Shown piece by piece: positions 7,913 to 15,328 of a stretch of 64,000 bases of DNA (position 1 is the first letter of the stretch; each line of letters begins with the position of its first letter). Source of the DNA: VAYN01 sp964540905 (GTDB taxonomy: Bacteria > Actinomycetota > Thermoleophilia > Solirubrobacterales > 70-9); NCBI GenBank assembly GCA_964540905.1, contig CAZIOS010000010.1:1-64000 (forward strand), read 5' to 3'. The notes beneath the pieces were generated by a model, which did not search any database, was not told where the DNA came from, and saw nothing but the letters and a program-made list of their open reading frames with translations. The position numbers and the translations under genes were made by a program.

Positions 7913-8542
7913 ATGCCGATCGCTTTCAAGGAATGGGCAGTAACGGTTCGCGCTCTCGCGGAGGGCGAGCAGCTGCTCACGCTGCGCAAGGGCGGCATCC
8001 GCGAGGAGAACAAGCACTTCGAGCTCGAGCACGAGCGCTTCTTCCTCTACCCGACCTTCGACCACCAGCGCAACGACCTGGTCCGCGAATCGCACCACCC
8101 GGAGCTGCGCCGCGCCCTCGAGGAGGGCGTCTGGCCCGACGAGGAGCCGCCGCCGCGGGCGCTGCTCCAAGACGGCGGCATCCCGCAGCCCGACCGGGTG
8201 CGGCTGCGCGCCTGGGCCGAAGTCACCGATCACGTCACGATCAACGACCGCCGCACCCTCGACAGCCTCTCGCCGTACTACATCTGGACCCCGGATTACG
8301 CCGAGAAGCGGCTCAACTGGAAGCGCCGCCACCCGCTCCACATCCTGCTGCTGCGGGTCCACCGGATCCCGCGCCCGGTCACCGTCCGCGTCCGCGACGA
8401 GTACCACGGCTGCCGCTCCTGGGTCGAGATCGACCGCGACCTGCCCTTCGAGGGCACCCCGGTGATGGCCGACGAGGAGTTCGACCGCGCCCGCGCCGAG
8501 ATCCGCGAAGTCTGCTCTGACGTAGAGCCGGCCCTCGTTTGA
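7913..8542 (+). CDS. DUF1802 family protein
   Basis: 209 residues beginning MPIAFKEWAVTVRALAEGEQ, then LLTLRKGGIREENKHFELEH and FFLYPTFDHQ, the conserved opening of DUF1802 proteins. The function of the family is unknown; several members sit near restriction or nucleic-acid enzymes. ATG 7913 is preferred over upstream starts because the domain begins directly after it. The middle contains a YIWTPDYAEKRLNWKRRHPL segment and the C-terminus is acidic. There is no signal peptide. Confidence 0.75.
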   Translation: MPIAFKEWAVTVRALAEGEQLLTLRKGGIREENKHFELEHERFFLYPTFDHQRNDLVRESHHPELRRALEEGVWPDEEPPPRALLQDGGIPQPDRVRLRAWAEVTDHVTINDRRTLDSLSPYYIWTPDYAEKRLNWKRRHPLHILLLRVHRIPRPVTVRVRDEYHGCRSWVEIDRDLPFEGTPVMADEEFDRARAEIREVCSDVEPALV

Positions 8543-8559
8543 GCTTCAGCCTCGATCGC

Positions 8560-8565
8560 TAATCT
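8560..8565 (+). promoter_or_regulatory. Leaderless -10 element TAATCT
   Basis: TAATCT, then 6 nt, then GTG 8572. TTTGAG at 8538-8543, 16 nt upstream, may serve as the -35. Confidence 0.6.
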
Positions 8566-8571
8566 CGATCC

Positions 8572-9333
8572 GTGTCGTGGGTCGAGACCGAATCGCTGAG
8601 CTTCACGGCTCGCCACGACTCCGAAGACTCCGCCTTCGCCGAGCGCACGCTGGACCGCATGGAGGCCCTGCGGCTGCGACTCGAAGACCGCTTCGAGCGG
8701 GTGCCGGGCGAGGTCACGGTGGTGATCCACACCAACCCCGCCTGGTTGACGATGGCCCACCCCTTCCTGCCGGCGGCGCGCTGGTCCGCTGCCCCGGCCG
8801 GGCGCCGCTACCTGGCTGGCTGGGCGATGGCGACCGAGCTGCACGTCCTCAACGACACCCACCTCGAGCGTCGCGCCGCCGGCGAGGACTCGCGCGAGGC
8901 GCTGCGCGGCACCGCCGAGCGCCTCTACGCGCAGCTGGTGATCGCCGCCAACAACACCGCCCTGCCCCCCTACTGGACCCCGCGCCGCTTCGCCCGCTAC
9001 CTGAAGTGGGCCTGGCTGGTCGAGGGCGGCGCCCAGTACTTCGCCCGCCAGGTCGGCCTCTACCGGGCGGCGACGATCCGCCGCCTGCGCGAGAGCGCCC
9101 GGCCCTCCTTCCCCCCCTCGCGCCGCGACGCGGTGATCCTCGGCGGCACGATCTTCGACCTGCTCGAGAACGAGCGCGGTCCCGAGGCCTGCGAGCGACT
9201 GGTCGACGGCCTGCTCCCCGGCGGCGCCGTGCCGACCCTCGAAGACGCCTTCGACGCCCGCTTCCGCGACATCGAGGGAGCCTGGCGCGACCACCTGCGG
9301 GCGATGGCCCGCCCCAGCGGCGTCAGCTCTTGA
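8572..9333 (+). CDS. Peptidase MA-like protein without HExxH
   Basis: 253 residues. The segment WLVEGGAQYFARQVGLYRAA resembles the WxxEGxAxYF helix of peptidase MA-like zinc proteases. N-terminally, VTVVIHTNPAWLTMAHPFLP and ATELHVLNDTHLERR follow the same beta-rich pattern. Where the HExxH zinc helix should lie the sequence reads RLYAQLVIAANN, so catalysis is unlikely. It may be an inactive derivative with a binding role. There is no signal peptide. GTG 8572 fits a leaderless promoter. The assignment rests on pattern similarity only. Confidence 0.5.
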   Translation: MSWVETESLSFTARHDSEDSAFAERTLDRMEALRLRLEDRFERVPGEVTVVIHTNPAWLTMAHPFLPAARWSAAPAGRRYLAGWAMATELHVLNDTHLERRAAGEDSREALRGTAERLYAQLVIAANNTALPPYWTPRRFARYLKWAWLVEGGAQYFARQVGLYRAATIRRLRESARPSFPPSRRDAVILGGTIFDLLENERGPEACERLVDGLLPGGAVPTLEDAFDARFRDIEGAWRDHLRAMARPSGVSS

Positions 9334-9358
9334 GAGACGCCGACATCCCACCCGCCGA

Positions 9359-9826
9359 TCAGCTCAATTGGTAGAGGACCCAGACCAGGATCACGGCGCC
9401 GAGGAAGGCGGCGCCGACCCAGAGCGCCAGCCGCGCCGGCGAGGTTTCGGTCGCCGGCCCGCCGCGGCGCAACCGCGCTTCGTCGCGGAGCTCGGCCTCC
9501 TCGTCGGGTTCGCTCTCGGTGAGCGTGTCGGCGAGCAGGGCCTTGGCCTTGTGGGCATGGCTGGAATCGACCAGGACGTCGTGCGGTCCCGCGGCCATGA
9601 ACTCCGGCGCGTCGAAGCCGCGGGCGCGCTTGAGGATGCTGGGGATCCCTGCCTCCCCGAGCAGCCCCTGGATCATTTCCGCTTCGGCCTGGTTGCGGGC
9701 GAAGGCGACCTTGACCAGCTTGCCACCGCCCCCGCCGCCGCCACTCCCGCCGTCGTCGTGCCCGCCGTCGCCCCCGTGGGAGCCGCGCTGGTGGGCGCCG
9801 CGCTTATGCGACGAGGAGGTCGGCAT
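9359..9826 (-). CDS. DUF2007 protein with C-terminal membrane anchor
   Basis: 155 residues. Residues 4-35 are a His/Gly/Asp-rich low-complexity stretch, possibly metal-binding. Residues about 36-95 contain KLVKVAFARNQAEAEMIQGL and GIPSILKRARG, the DUF2007 'putative signal transducing protein' pattern. Residues about 133-153 (LALWVGAAFLGAVILVWVLY) form one membrane helix. It overlaps the end of the JAMM protease gene by 23 nt and is probably co-transcribed with it. Whether it takes part in cysteine metabolism is unknown. Confidence 0.65.
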   Translation of the reverse strand: MPTSSSHKRGAHQRGSHGGDGGHDDGGSGGGGGGGKLVKVAFARNQAEAEMIQGLLGEAGIPSILKRARGFDAPEFMAAGPHDVLVDSSHAHKAKALLADTLTESEPDEEAELRDEARLRRGGPATETSPARLALWVGAAFLGAVILVWVLYQLS

Positions 9827-10202
9827 CGGCGATCTTCAGGTCTTTGAGCCAGTAGGCCTTGACGTCGGGCGCCTCGGCGTCCCGCAGGGAGACGATCACG
9901 TAGACCTGTTCGGGCCAGGCGACCGCCTGGTTGACATCGGTCTGCGAGGGGTAGGCGGCGCTCTTGGTGTGGGAGTGGTAGATCGCCAGCAGCTCGCCGC
10001 CGCCGTCTTCGATCGCCTTCAGCGCGTCGTACTGCTCCTGCGGGTCCATCTCGTAGCGCAGCGGGCTGGCGGCGGCGTTGGCGACGCGGACGACGACGGT
10101 CGCCTCCCCGTCCCTGCCGCCGACCATCCCGCAGCACTCGTTCGGCAGATCCTCGCGCGCGTGCGCGACCATCTCGTCGACCAGGCCCTGGGAGATCCTC
10201 AT
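9804..10202 (-). CDS. mec: Mec-type JAMM/MPN+ metalloprotease (CysO-cysteine hydrolase)
   Basis: 132 residues from ATG 10202. The JAMM zinc site is complete: E22 in NECCG, H76 and H78 in YHSHTKSAAYPSQTD, S86 and D89. In mycobacteria Mec releases cysteine from the CysO-cysteine adduct. The neighbouring CysM-like synthase, and CysO and MoeZ-like genes 3.5-5 kb away, support the same role. It may also trim the two residues after Gly-Gly in the CysO encoded here. ATG 10202 is preferred over GTG 10244 because a TAGCCT hexamer stands 7 nt before it. Confidence 0.85.
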   Translation of the reverse strand: MRISQGLVDEMVAHAREDLPNECCGMVGGRDGEATVVVRVANAAASPLRYEMDPQEQYDALKAIEDGGGELLAIYHSHTKSAAYPSQTDVNQAVAWPEQVYVIVSLRDAEAPDVKAYWLKDLKIADADLLVA

Positions 10203-10209
10203 CGCGGCG

Positions 10210-10215
10210 AGGCTA
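10210..10215 (-). promoter_or_regulatory. Leaderless -10 element TAGCCT before mec
   Basis: TAGCCT on the minus strand, then 7 nt, then ATG 10202. mec can therefore be transcribed independently of cysM. Confidence 0.6.
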
Positions 10216-10237
10216 GCGGACCACGAGGGCAGGACAT

Positions 10238-11200
10238 CTACCACCAGACGGTGGAGTCCAGGTTTTCGATCTCCTCGATCGGCTTCGTGTAAACGCCGGA
10301 GGAGAGGTACTTCCAGCCGTCGTCGGGGATCAGGAAGACGACGTTGCCGCCGGCGAGCTCGCCGGCGATGCGGGCGGCGATCGCGGCGATCGCGCCAGCG
10401 GAGACGCCGGCGAAGACGCCCTCCTCGTCGAGCAGCCGCTTGGTCCAGATGATCGCGTCGCGGTTGGAGACCATGATCTTGCGGTCGAGGATCGAGAGGT
10501 CGATGATCGGCGGGATGAAGCCGTCGTCGAGCGAGCGCAGCCCCTGGACCAGCTCCCCCTGCATCGGCTCGGCCGCGACGATCAGGGTCTCGGGGTCGGC
10601 CTCCTTCAGGCGTCTTCCATTCCCCATCAGGGTGCCGCCGGTGCCGAGCCCGCCGACGAAGGCGGCGACCTCGTCGAGCTCGTCGAGGATCTCGACCGCG
10701 GTGCCGTTGTAGTGGGCCAGCGGGTTGGCCTCGTTGCCGTACTGGTAGGGCATGTAGTAGCCGGGCTGCTCGGCCATCTCCAGCGCCACCTCGACGGCGC
10801 CGTTGGAGCCCTTGGCGCCCTCCGAGTAGACGATCTCCGCCCCGTACATGCTCAGCAGCTGCGTGCGCTCCGCGGTGACGTTGTCGGGCATCACCACCTT
10901 CAGCGGGTAGCCCTTGCGGCGGCAGATCATCGCCAGGGCGATGCCGGTGTTGCCGGAGGTCGGTTCGAGGATCGTCTGGCCGGGTTCGATCGCGCCTTCG
11001 GCCTCGGCCGCCTCGATCATCGATTTGGCGACCCGGTCCTTGACCGAGCCGGTCGGGTTGTGGCCCTCGAGCTTGGCGTAGATGCGGACCTCGGGCTTCG
11101 GCGAGAGCCGCGGCAGCTCGACCAAGGGCGTGTTGCCGATCGACTCGACGATGTTGCCGAAGCGCCCCCCGCAGGGTCTGTTGAGTAGTTGTTCCGCCAC
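10238..11200 (-). CDS. cysM: CysO-dependent-type cysteine synthase (CysM)
   Basis: 320 residues, PLP fold-type II. GNTPLVELPRLSPK, NPTGSVKDR (lysine 54 forms the Schiff base), LEPTSGNTGIALAM, GLGTGGTLMGNGR and GVFAGVSAGA are present. The C-terminal DDGWKYLSSGVY followed by a tail ending in VWW resembles the mycobacterial CysM C-terminus, which closes over the active site when thiocarboxylated CysO donates sulfur to O-phosphoserine. Start GTG 11200. A 24-bp block upstream is nearly repeated before moeZ. O-acetylserine sulfhydrylase activity remains possible. Confidence 0.85.
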   Translation of the reverse strand: MAEQLLNRPCGGRFGNIVESIGNTPLVELPRLSPKPEVRIYAKLEGHNPTGSVKDRVAKSMIEAAEAEGAIEPGQTILEPTSGNTGIALAMICRRKGYPLKVVMPDNVTAERTQLLSMYGAEIVYSEGAKGSNGAVEVALEMAEQPGYYMPYQYGNEANPLAHYNGTAVEILDELDEVAAFVGGLGTGGTLMGNGRRLKEADPETLIVAAEPMQGELVQGLRSLDDGFIPPIIDLSILDRKIMVSNRDAIIWTKRLLDEEGVFAGVSAGAIAAIAARIAGELAGGNVVFLIPDDGWKYLSSGVYTKPIEEIENLDSTVWW

Positions 11201-11212
11201 GATTCCGCCCCG

Positions 11213-11236
11213 TTACTTCAGAAAGTGTAGCGAGGC
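11213..11236 (-). promoter_or_regulatory. cysM promoter with block shared with moeZ
   Basis: This 24-nt block differs from 15233-15256 at 2 positions only. Read on the minus strand it contains the -10 TACACT (11229-11224) followed by TTCTGAAGT. The conserved part spans the -10 and the predicted transcription start, and includes the dyad ACTT-N4-AAGT, so a common repressor is plausible. Confidence 0.6.
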
Positions 11237-11322
11237 ATTATGGCCCGCCGGATAAACCCCTCCGAGGCGATGGCCTGTATCTTCGCCCGGGTCCCGCACA
11301 CTTTGGAATGGAGGCTGTACCA

Positions 11323-12141
11323 ATGAGCAGGCCCCGGCTGATCGCCTTCTTCGCGCTTCTCCTCGTAGGCGCCGTGTCGCTTGTCGCGGCGGGCTGTGGA
11401 AGCAGCAGCAACAGCAGCTCCGGATCGACGGCCAGCGGCGGCGAACCGCTCACGGTCGGCTCCGACATCCCCTATCCACCCTTCGAGCAGGGCAAACCGG
11501 GCCACTACACCGGCTTCGACATCGAACTGATGGAAGCGATCGCCGAAAAGATGGGACGCACGGCGGAATTCGAAGACACCTCGTTCGAAACGATCTTCGC
11601 CTTTCTGGCGCAAGGGAAGTTCGAAGCGGTCGCCTCGGCGGCGACCATCACTCCCGAACGCGAGAAGACCGTCGACTTCAGCAACCCGTATTACCTCTCC
11701 GAACAGGCGATCCTGGTCAAGGAAGGTGGGACGATCGACACCGTCGAAGCGCTCAAGGGCGCCACGGTCGGAGTTCAGAAGGGAACCACCGGCGAAGAAT
11801 TCGTCGAAGAAAAGGGCGAAGCCGGCGAACTTCGCTCATATCCGACCGGTCCGGACGCGGTTAACGCCCTCAATGCCGGAACGGTCGAAGCGGTCGTGAT
11901 CGACATCCCGGTGGCGGAAAACGCCGTCAAGGAATCGAGTGGCCTCGAAATCTCGGCGGCCATCCCAACCGAAGAAGAGTATGGAATCGCCGTCGCGCAG
12001 GGCGAAACCGAACTCCTCGAAGAAATCAACGAAGGCCTGAAGGAAACGATGGAAGACGGTACCTACACGAAGATCTACAAGAAGTGGTTCCACCGCGAAC
12101 CGCCGAAAGCGATCTTCACCGCCACGCACGAAGCGGAATGA
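11323..12141 (+). CDS. Amino-acid ABC transporter substrate-binding lipoprotein
   Basis: 272 residues from ATG 11323, chosen because GGAGG lies 8 nt upstream. The signal peptide ends in a lipobox (SLVAAGC), then a Ser/Asn linker. The family-3 solute-binding domain has LTVGSDIPYPPFEQ, YTGFDIELMEAIAEKMG, DTSFETIFAFLAQGKFEAVA, TPEREKTVDFSNPYY and KGATVGVQKGTTGEEF. The usual arginine contact for the alpha-carboxylate of amino acids lies in the TPEREKTVDF block. Placement between cysM and cysO suggests cystine or a sulfur amino acid as ligand; that is inference. Codon choice favours GAA more than in its neighbours. Confidence 0.85.
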   Translation: MSRPRLIAFFALLLVGAVSLVAAGCGSSSNSSSGSTASGGEPLTVGSDIPYPPFEQGKPGHYTGFDIELMEAIAEKMGRTAEFEDTSFETIFAFLAQGKFEAVASAATITPEREKTVDFSNPYYLSEQAILVKEGGTIDTVEALKGATVGVQKGTTGEEFVEEKGEAGELRSYPTGPDAVNALNAGTVEAVVIDIPVAENAVKESSGLEISAAIPTEEEYGIAVAQGETELLEEINEGLKETMEDGTYTKIYKKWFHREPPKAIFTATHEAE

Positions 12142-12169
12142 CGGCGGTCAGCCGAAACTGATGCCGTAC

Positions 12170-12201
12170 GCGAAGGGGCGCCGAAATTGGCGCCCCTTCG
12201 C
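12170..12201 (+). terminator. Hairpin after the binding-protein gene
   Basis: A perfect 13-bp inverted repeat (12170-12182 and 12189-12201, loop GAAATT) lies between the binding-protein and permease genes. Such hairpins commonly lower expression of the membrane components relative to the binding protein. Confidence 0.65.
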
Positions 12202-12233
12202 ACGACCAGCGGCCCAAGACCCGGGATAGAGCG

Positions 12234-12977
12234 ATGCAGGTATTCCTCCACCAGTTCTTCGACGTCGGCTTCATGGTCGAACACTTCGACGAAGTTCTGG
12301 AAGGGTTCTGGCTGACGATCCAGATCTGGATCGTCGGCGCAGTCCTGGCCCTGGCCTGGGGACTGATCCTGGCCCTGCTGCGCCAGCTGCCGGGCAAGGG
12401 AGTCCTCCCCGTCCGCTTCGTGACGATCGCCTACATCGACGTGTTCCGCGCCATACCACTGCTCCTTCTCATCGTCCTGATCGCCACCGGCATCCCCTCC
12501 CTGACCTTCCTGCCGAAAGCGATTCGAATCCCCGAGTGGCTTGGGAAGCCCGACCCCTTCTGGTACGGCACCCTGGCGCTGACTATCACCTACGGCGCCT
12601 ATATGGCGGAGGTCTACCGCGCCGGGATCGAAGCCGTTCCTCGCGGTCAGATCGAGGCGGCGCGGTCGCTGGGGATGAGCCACCGCCAGACGATGAGACA
12701 CGTGGTCGTTCCCCAGGCCGTCACCAAGATCCCGGCGCCGATGTTGAACGAACTGATCTCACTTATGAAGGACACCACCCTGGTCAGCGTCGTCGCGCTC
12801 AACGAGACCCTGCAGGTCGCGAGCGATATCCAGTCCCACTCTTACAACAGTTCGGCCCTGACCCTCGGGGCCCTGATGTTCCTCATCGTGATCCTGCCGA
12901 TGGCGCGTCTTACCGACAAGCTGATCGCGCGCAACCAGCAGAAGATCACCCGCGGCGCCCACATCGAGGTGGCCTAG
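12234..12977 (+). CDS. Polar amino-acid ABC transporter permease
   Basis: 247 residues with five or so hydrophobic segments. The EAA loop GAYMAEVYRAGIEAVPRGQIEAARSLGM contacts the ATPase and is typical of HisM/GlnP-type permeases. FRAIPLLLLIVLI and KDTTLVSVVALNE are further family blocks. It is one permease gene, so a homodimer is likely. Three nt separate it from the ATPase gene. Confidence 0.88.
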   Translation: MQVFLHQFFDVGFMVEHFDEVLEGFWLTIQIWIVGAVLALAWGLILALLRQLPGKGVLPVRFVTIAYIDVFRAIPLLLLIVLIATGIPSLTFLPKAIRIPEWLGKPDPFWYGTLALTITYGAYMAEVYRAGIEAVPRGQIEAARSLGMSHRQTMRHVVVPQAVTKIPAPMLNELISLMKDTTLVSVVALNETLQVASDIQSHSYNSSALTLGALMFLIVILPMARLTDKLIARNQQKITRGAHIEVA

Positions 12978-12980
12978 CCG

Positions 12981-13745
12981 GTGGCGGAGCCGATGCTGCA
13001 ACTGAAGGGGGTGCGCAAGCGCTTCGGCGAGCTCGAGGTGCTGCGGGGGGTCGACCTCGACGTCGCCAGGGGCGAAGTCGTCTGCATCCTCGGTCCCAGC
13101 GGCTCCGGCAAGAGCACGCTGCTGCGCTGCGTCAACCTGCTCGAGCCGCCGGAGCAGGGCGAGATCTTCCTCGAGGGTCAGGACATCTGCAAGGGCCCTG
13201 GCTCAGGCACCGGCGAGTCCAGCTGGAACCTCGACTTCGTCCGCCAGCGGGTCGGGATGGTCTTCCAGCAGTTCAACCTCTTCCCCCACAAGACGGTCTT
13301 GGAGAACGTGACGATGGCGCCGGAAAAGGTGCTCGGGAACTCGAAGCAGGCGGCGAAGGAGAAAGGCACGGCGCTGCTGGAACGCGTCGGCCTCGCCGAC
13401 AAACTCGGCCAGTATCCCGAACGCCTCTCCGGTGGCCAGCAGCAGCGGGTCGCGATCGCCCGGGCGCTGGCGATGGAACCGCACGTGATGCTCTTCGACG
13501 AGGTCACCAGCGCCCTCGACCCCGAGTTGGTCAAGGAGGTGTTGGACACGATGCGCGAGCTGGCCCAGGAAGGGATGACGATGCTGGTCGTCACCCACGA
13601 GATCGGGTTCGCGAAAGAGGTCGGCGACCAGGTCGTCTTCATGGACGGCGGCGTCATCGTCGAGCAGGGCAAGCCGGCCGCCGTGCTCGACAGCCCGCGC
13701 GAGGCGCGGACCCAGAAGTTCCTCGGCCTGGTCCTGGAGCGCTAG
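12981..13745 (+). CDS. Polar amino-acid ABC transporter ATPase
   Basis: 254 residues from GTG 12981. Walker A GPSGSGKST, Q-loop VFQQFNLFPH, signature LSGGQQQR, Walker B VMLFDEVTSALDPE and switch His in VVTHE are intact. It energises the preceding permease. Relative to most HisP/GlnQ proteins there is a short insertion around residues 70-85 (CKGPGSGTGESSWNL). The TAG stop shares the palindrome CTAG with the stop of convergent cysO. Confidence 0.9.
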   Translation: MAEPMLQLKGVRKRFGELEVLRGVDLDVARGEVVCILGPSGSGKSTLLRCVNLLEPPEQGEIFLEGQDICKGPGSGTGESSWNLDFVRQRVGMVFQQFNLFPHKTVLENVTMAPEKVLGNSKQAAKEKGTALLERVGLADKLGQYPERLSGGQQQRVAIARALAMEPHVMLFDEVTSALDPELVKEVLDTMRELAQEGMTMLVVTHEIGFAKEVGDQVVFMDGGVIVEQGKPAAVLDSPREARTQKFLGLVLER

Positions 13746-14020
13746 CGGGCGCCGCCGGCCATCGCCGGCAGGATCACGACCGTGTCGCCGTCCTTGACGG
13801 CGGTCTCCAGCCCGCCCAGCACCCGCACGTCCTCGTCGTTGAGGTAGACGTTGACGTAGCGGTTGAGCTCGCCCTCGGCGTCGAAGAGCTGCTCGGAGGT
13901 GTCGGGGTGGGCGGCGGTGAGCGCGCGCAGGACCTCGCCGACGTTCTCGCCGGCCGCCTCGACCTCGGGCTGGCCGCCGGTCTTCGGACGCAGCACCGGG
14001 GGGATCCTCACGCTTGCCAT
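13742..14020 (-). CDS. cysO: CysO-like sulfur carrier protein with residues beyond Gly-Gly
   Basis: 92 residues, MoaD/ThiS-type ubiquitin-like fold: VRIPPVLRPKTGGQPEVEA, NVYLNDEDVRVLGGLETAV and DGDTVVILPAMAGG. It closely follows mycobacterial CysO, which carries a C-terminal thiocarboxylate as sulfur donor. The chain ends MAGGAR rather than GG, so two residues must be removed before activation. The JAMM protease at 9804-10202 is the obvious candidate. The gene has its own -10 element and is convergent with the transporter operon. Confidence 0.85.
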   Translation of the reverse strand: MASVRIPPVLRPKTGGQPEVEAAGENVGEVLRALTAAHPDTSEQLFDAEGELNRYVNVYLNDEDVRVLGGLETAVKDGDTVVILPAMAGGAR

Positions 14021-14029
14021 CAGGCGGAA

Positions 14030-14035
14030 AACCTA
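14030..14035 (-). promoter_or_regulatory. -10 element TAGGTT before cysO
   Basis: TAGGTT on the minus strand, then 9 nt, then ATG 14020. It lies within 5 nt of the moeZ stop, so cysO may be transcribed both from here and from moeZ. Confidence 0.5.
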
Positions 14036-14039
14036 TCGG

Positions 14040-15203
14040 CTATCCGGCGCAGAAGAGCTCGTAGTCGGGGAACTGGCCCAGCTCCGACTCCGGCACCTCG
14101 GGCGCGTTCTCGCCGCAGATCGGGCAGTCGGGGTCGCGGCGGACCTTCAGCTCGGTGAACCTGGTGCCGAGTGCCTCGTAGAGCAGCAGGCGGCCAACCA
14201 GCGGGTCGCCGATGCCGAGCACCAGCTTGATCACCTCGTTGGCCTGCAGCGTGCCCATCGTCCCCGCCATCACCCCGAGCACCCCGTTGGCGGAGCAGCT
14301 CGGCGCCAGCTCGGCCGGCGGCGGCGTCGGGTAGAGGCAGCGGTAGCAGGGGCCCTCGAAGGGGACGAAGGTCGAGATCTGGCCGTCGAAGCTGAGGATC
14401 GAGGCGGAGACGACCGGCTTGCGCAGCCGCACCGAGGCGTCGTTGAGCAGGTAGCGGGTGGGGAAGTTGTCGGCGCCGTCGACGACGATGTCGTAGTCGC
14501 CGATGATCCCGAGGATGTTGTCGGCGTTGAGACGGGTGCGGTGCTCGACGACGTCAACGTCGGGGTTGAGCGCTTCGATGAAGAGGCGCGCCGATTCGGT
14601 CTTCGGCATGCCGATGCGTTCGGTGTTGTGGATCACCTGGCGCTGCAGGTTGGAGGCGTCGACGACGTCGTCGTCGACCAGTCCCAGGGTGCCGATGCCG
14701 GCCGCCGCCAGGTAGAGCGCGGTCGGAGCGCCGAGGCCGCCGGCACCGAGCAGCAGCACCTTTGCGTTCAGCAGCTTCAGCTGGCCGTCGACCCCGACCT
14801 CGGGCAGCAGCGTGTGGCGCGAGTAGCGCTCGCGCTGCTCGGCGGTCATGCCGCTGGCGGAGACCACCGGCAGCCCCTGCTCCTGCCAGGCGAGGATGCC
14901 GCCTGCCATCGAGGCGACGTCGGTGTAGCCGAGCGCCTGCATCTGCGCCGCGGCGATCGCCGAGCGGTTGCCGGAGCGGCAGTAGAGGATCGTCCGCGCC
15001 GACTTGTCGGGCGCTGCGGTCTCGATTTCGTCGGCGAGCAGACCGGGCGGCACCAGCTTGCCATCCTCGAGATGGGCCTCTTTGTACTCGTGCGGCTCCC
15101 GGGTGTCGACCAAGACGACGTCGCCGCCCTCGATCTCCGCGGCGGCCTCGAAGGGTTCGATCTCCTCGATCGTCATCGTCTGCGTCTCTGCACCGGTAGC
15201 CAT
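14040..15203 (-). CDS. moeZ: Rhodanese-ThiF/MoeB sulfurtransferase-adenylyltransferase (MoeZ-like)
   Basis: 387 residues. Residues about 12-115 form a rhodanese domain with active-site Cys75 in CRSGNRS. Residues about 120-370 form an E1-like ThiF/MoeB domain with LLLGAGGLGAPTALYLAAAG (ATP site), DDDVVDASNLQRQ and CYRCLYP plus CPIC (zinc). The enzyme would adenylate the CysO C-terminus and transfer sulfur to it. Mycobacterial MoeZ has the opposite domain order (ThiF first). AGGAG 10 nt before ATG supports the start. It shares a promoter block with cysM. Confidence 0.85.
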   Translation of the reverse strand: MATGAETQTMTIEEIEPFEAAAEIEGGDVVLVDTREPHEYKEAHLEDGKLVPPGLLADEIETAAPDKSARTILYCRSGNRSAIAAAQMQALGYTDVASMAGGILAWQEQGLPVVSASGMTAEQRERYSRHTLLPEVGVDGQLKLLNAKVLLLGAGGLGAPTALYLAAAGIGTLGLVDDDVVDASNLQRQVIHNTERIGMPKTESARLFIEALNPDVDVVEHRTRLNADNILGIIGDYDIVVDGADNFPTRYLLNDASVRLRKPVVSASILSFDGQISTFVPFEGPCYRCLYPTPPPAELAPSCSANGVLGVMAGTMGTLQANEVIKLVLGIGDPLVGRLLLYEALGTRFTELKVRRDPDCPICGENAPEVPESELGQFPDYELFCAG

Positions 15204-15232
15204 CGCCCAAATCTCCTAAATCCCGATCAGCT

Positions 15233-15256
15233 TTACTTCAAAAAGTATAGCGAGGC
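15233..15256 (-). promoter_or_regulatory. moeZ promoter with block shared with cysM
   Basis: 22 of 24 positions match 11213-11236. On the minus strand the -10 is TATACT (15249-15244), followed by TTTTGAAGTAA. The predicted start leaves a leader of about 35 nt containing AGGAG. Confidence 0.6.
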
Positions 15257-15260
15257 CCAA

Positions 15261-15303
15261 GCGTCTGCATTTACACGTGCATCAGACGTGTAAGTGCAGA
15301 CGC
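15261..15303 (-). terminator. Hairpin downstream of htpX
   Basis: 18-nt arms (15261-15278 and 15286-15303) pair fully apart from one position (G-U on one strand), with a 7-nt loop. It stands between the htpX stop and the moeZ promoter, so it most likely ends the htpX transcript. Confidence 0.65.
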
Positions 15304-15328
15304 GTGAGGAGGGGCTATCGGGAGCCCG

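Noticed and set aside
12170..12201. Riboswitch or attenuator before the permease gene
   Set aside because: A single perfect stem after the binding-protein gene is explained by ordinary intercistronic termination or stabilisation; no alternative pairing is visible.
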